A stretch of DNA of 64,000 bases from Bacillus sp. F19 (GTDB lineage Bacteria; Bacillota; Bacilli; Bacillales; Bacillaceae). Location: contig CP085710.1 in NCBI GenBank assembly GCA_023823795.1, positions 2,878,001 through 2,942,000 on the forward strand, written 5' to 3'. A program made the translations under genes and the position numbers. Below, in pieces: positions 63,380-64,000 of this stretch (its first letter is position 1; each line of letters opens with the position of its first letter). A model generated the notes under the pieces. It was not told the DNA's origin. It saw only the letters and a list, made by a program, of their open reading frames with translations, and searched no databases.

Positions 63380-63465
63380 TGATAAAAAATGGACTGATCG
63401 GTTTTTACCTGTTAGTCCATAAATATTATGTTACTCCATTAAAACGCCCGATTGTTGAATATATC
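63380..63465. repeat. Hairpin plus ACGCCCGATTG element
   Basis: ATGGACTGATCGG and CCTGTTAGTCCAT make an imperfect stem, followed by AAAACGCCCGATTGTTGAAT (63441-63460). The layout equals the elements at 51836 and 56981. Confidence 0.5.
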
Positions 63466-63527
63466 AAAATAAAACTTGCTGTATAGATATTGCATAAGCA
63501 ACAATCATCTTTTTATATGAATATCTA

Positions 63528-64000
63528 TTAATCCTTAACAAAAGTATCCGTGAATTCATTAACGTAATCGGATATTTCCTTATACCGCGTCCAATGAAGA
63601 TAATGGTGCCCTTCTAAAATAACGAGTTTATTAATAGCTACATTACTTAATTGCGTTTGATAAAAAGTTCTATTGGATCGGCCTTCTTTATTTATTTCAT
63701 TTTTATCTGTAGTAAAGATCATGACAGGCAAATTCGTAGGAAATGACATATCTTTCGTTTTTTCTATGTTATTATTTATTTCATTTCCTTCATCAACTAC
63801 ATTTTGATTATAGCCTTTCCAAGCAGAAATGATTTTGGTCATCTTTAAATTCTCATTAGAATAAGTTCCTTCATTTGCTAATGGTAGGAATTCATTAGGG
63901 ATGATAGATAATGCAACTCTTACAATTCCAGTTGGTGCAACAAAGCTAATATACTTGGGCAAAGTTGGTGCAGACTCTTCAAAATACTCCAATGCCTTTG
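63528..64000 (-). CDS. Alpha/beta hydrolase, C-terminal part
   Basis: The frame is open to the window edge (KALEYFEESAPTLPKYIS), so the start lies beyond it. Near the C-terminus VILEGHHYLHW is the histidine of an alpha/beta-hydrolase triad, with LPVMIFTTDKNE as the strand carrying the acid. The nucleophile elbow lies outside the window. It belongs to a branch of lipase-like hydrolases; substrate unknown. It is convergent with the secreted protein gene. Confidence 0.65.
   Translation of the reverse strand, partial: KALEYFEESAPTLPKYISFVAPTGIVRVALSIIPNEFLPLANEGTYSNENLKMTKIISAWKGYNQNVVDEGNEINNNIEKTKDMSFPTNLPVMIFTTDKNEINKEGRSNRTFYQTQLSNVAINKLVILEGHHYLHWTRYKEISDYVNEFTDTFVKD

Noticed and set aside
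1-64000. CRISPR arrays, tRNA and rRNA genes
   Set aside because: No regularly spaced direct repeats or tRNA/rRNA landmarks were found by reading both strands.

Overview
The window reads as chromosomal DNA of a low-G+C, endospore-forming Firmicute of the Bacillaceae. The grounds are a GerB-type germination permease (57334-58431), HelD, bioB with a BirA-type operator, the divergent cysL / cysJI pair, an M-box Mg2+ riboswitch ahead of corA, AGGAGG-type ribosome binding sites and many TTG/GTG starts. No tRNA, rRNA or CRISPR array is visible.

Layout. 0-5.5 kb: end of a drug/metabolite exporter, a MarR remnant, a PH-like protein, and a four-gene operon (HTH regulator, PLDc_N protein, ABC ATPase, ABC permease) resembling B. 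subtilis yxlEFG, then two broken genes. 5.9-10 kb: a large secreted Vpr-like subtilase ending in a dockerin-like module. 10-12.6 kb: a gene graveyard (IS3-type end, IS110 fragment, MmyB-type regulator fragment, G+C-richer frameshifted hydrolase). 12.8-30 kb: mostly intact housekeeping genes, namely a nucleoside transporter, XRE regulator, AlkC-like glycosylase, assimilatory sulfite reductase with CysL, an MneP-like cation exporter, M14 carboxypeptidase, biotin synthase, a PrsA-type foldase, and M-box/corA. 30-34.4 kb: a sigma-54 activator with a -24/-12 promoter driving an aminotransferase and a Na+/solute symporter. 34.4-35.6 kb: decayed opu-type permease and phospholipase D-like genes.

35.6-47 kb: BrnQ, a lipoprotein, alkaline phosphatase, an MFS exporter with an ArsR-type regulator and its probable operator, a methyltransferase, a cyclic-phosphate receiver-domain protein, a frameshifted two-domain protein, small membrane proteins and a GNAT enzyme. 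47-50.3 kb: tatA, a ruined tatC, and a Tat-signal metallophosphoesterase fused to a beta-propeller, recalling the phoD-tatAd-tatCd arrangement. 50.4-59.2 kb: accessory DNA with a resolvase remnant, an MFS pump whose TetR gene was cut and joined to a phosphotransferase fragment, HelD, the germination permease, and truncated GNAT and epimerase genes. 59.2-63.4 kb: a BcrA-type ABC transporter next to an OmpR/PhoR-type two-component system and a divergent small secreted protein, probably an envelope-stress or antimicrobial-peptide module.

Two themes stand out. First, many genes are broken by one change (in-frame stop, single-base slip, lost start codon), so either the lineage is decaying or the assembly carries local errors. 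Second, short hairpin elements followed by a conserved GCGCCCGATTG-like tail recur next to the broken or shuffled genes and look like a dispersed repeat family.
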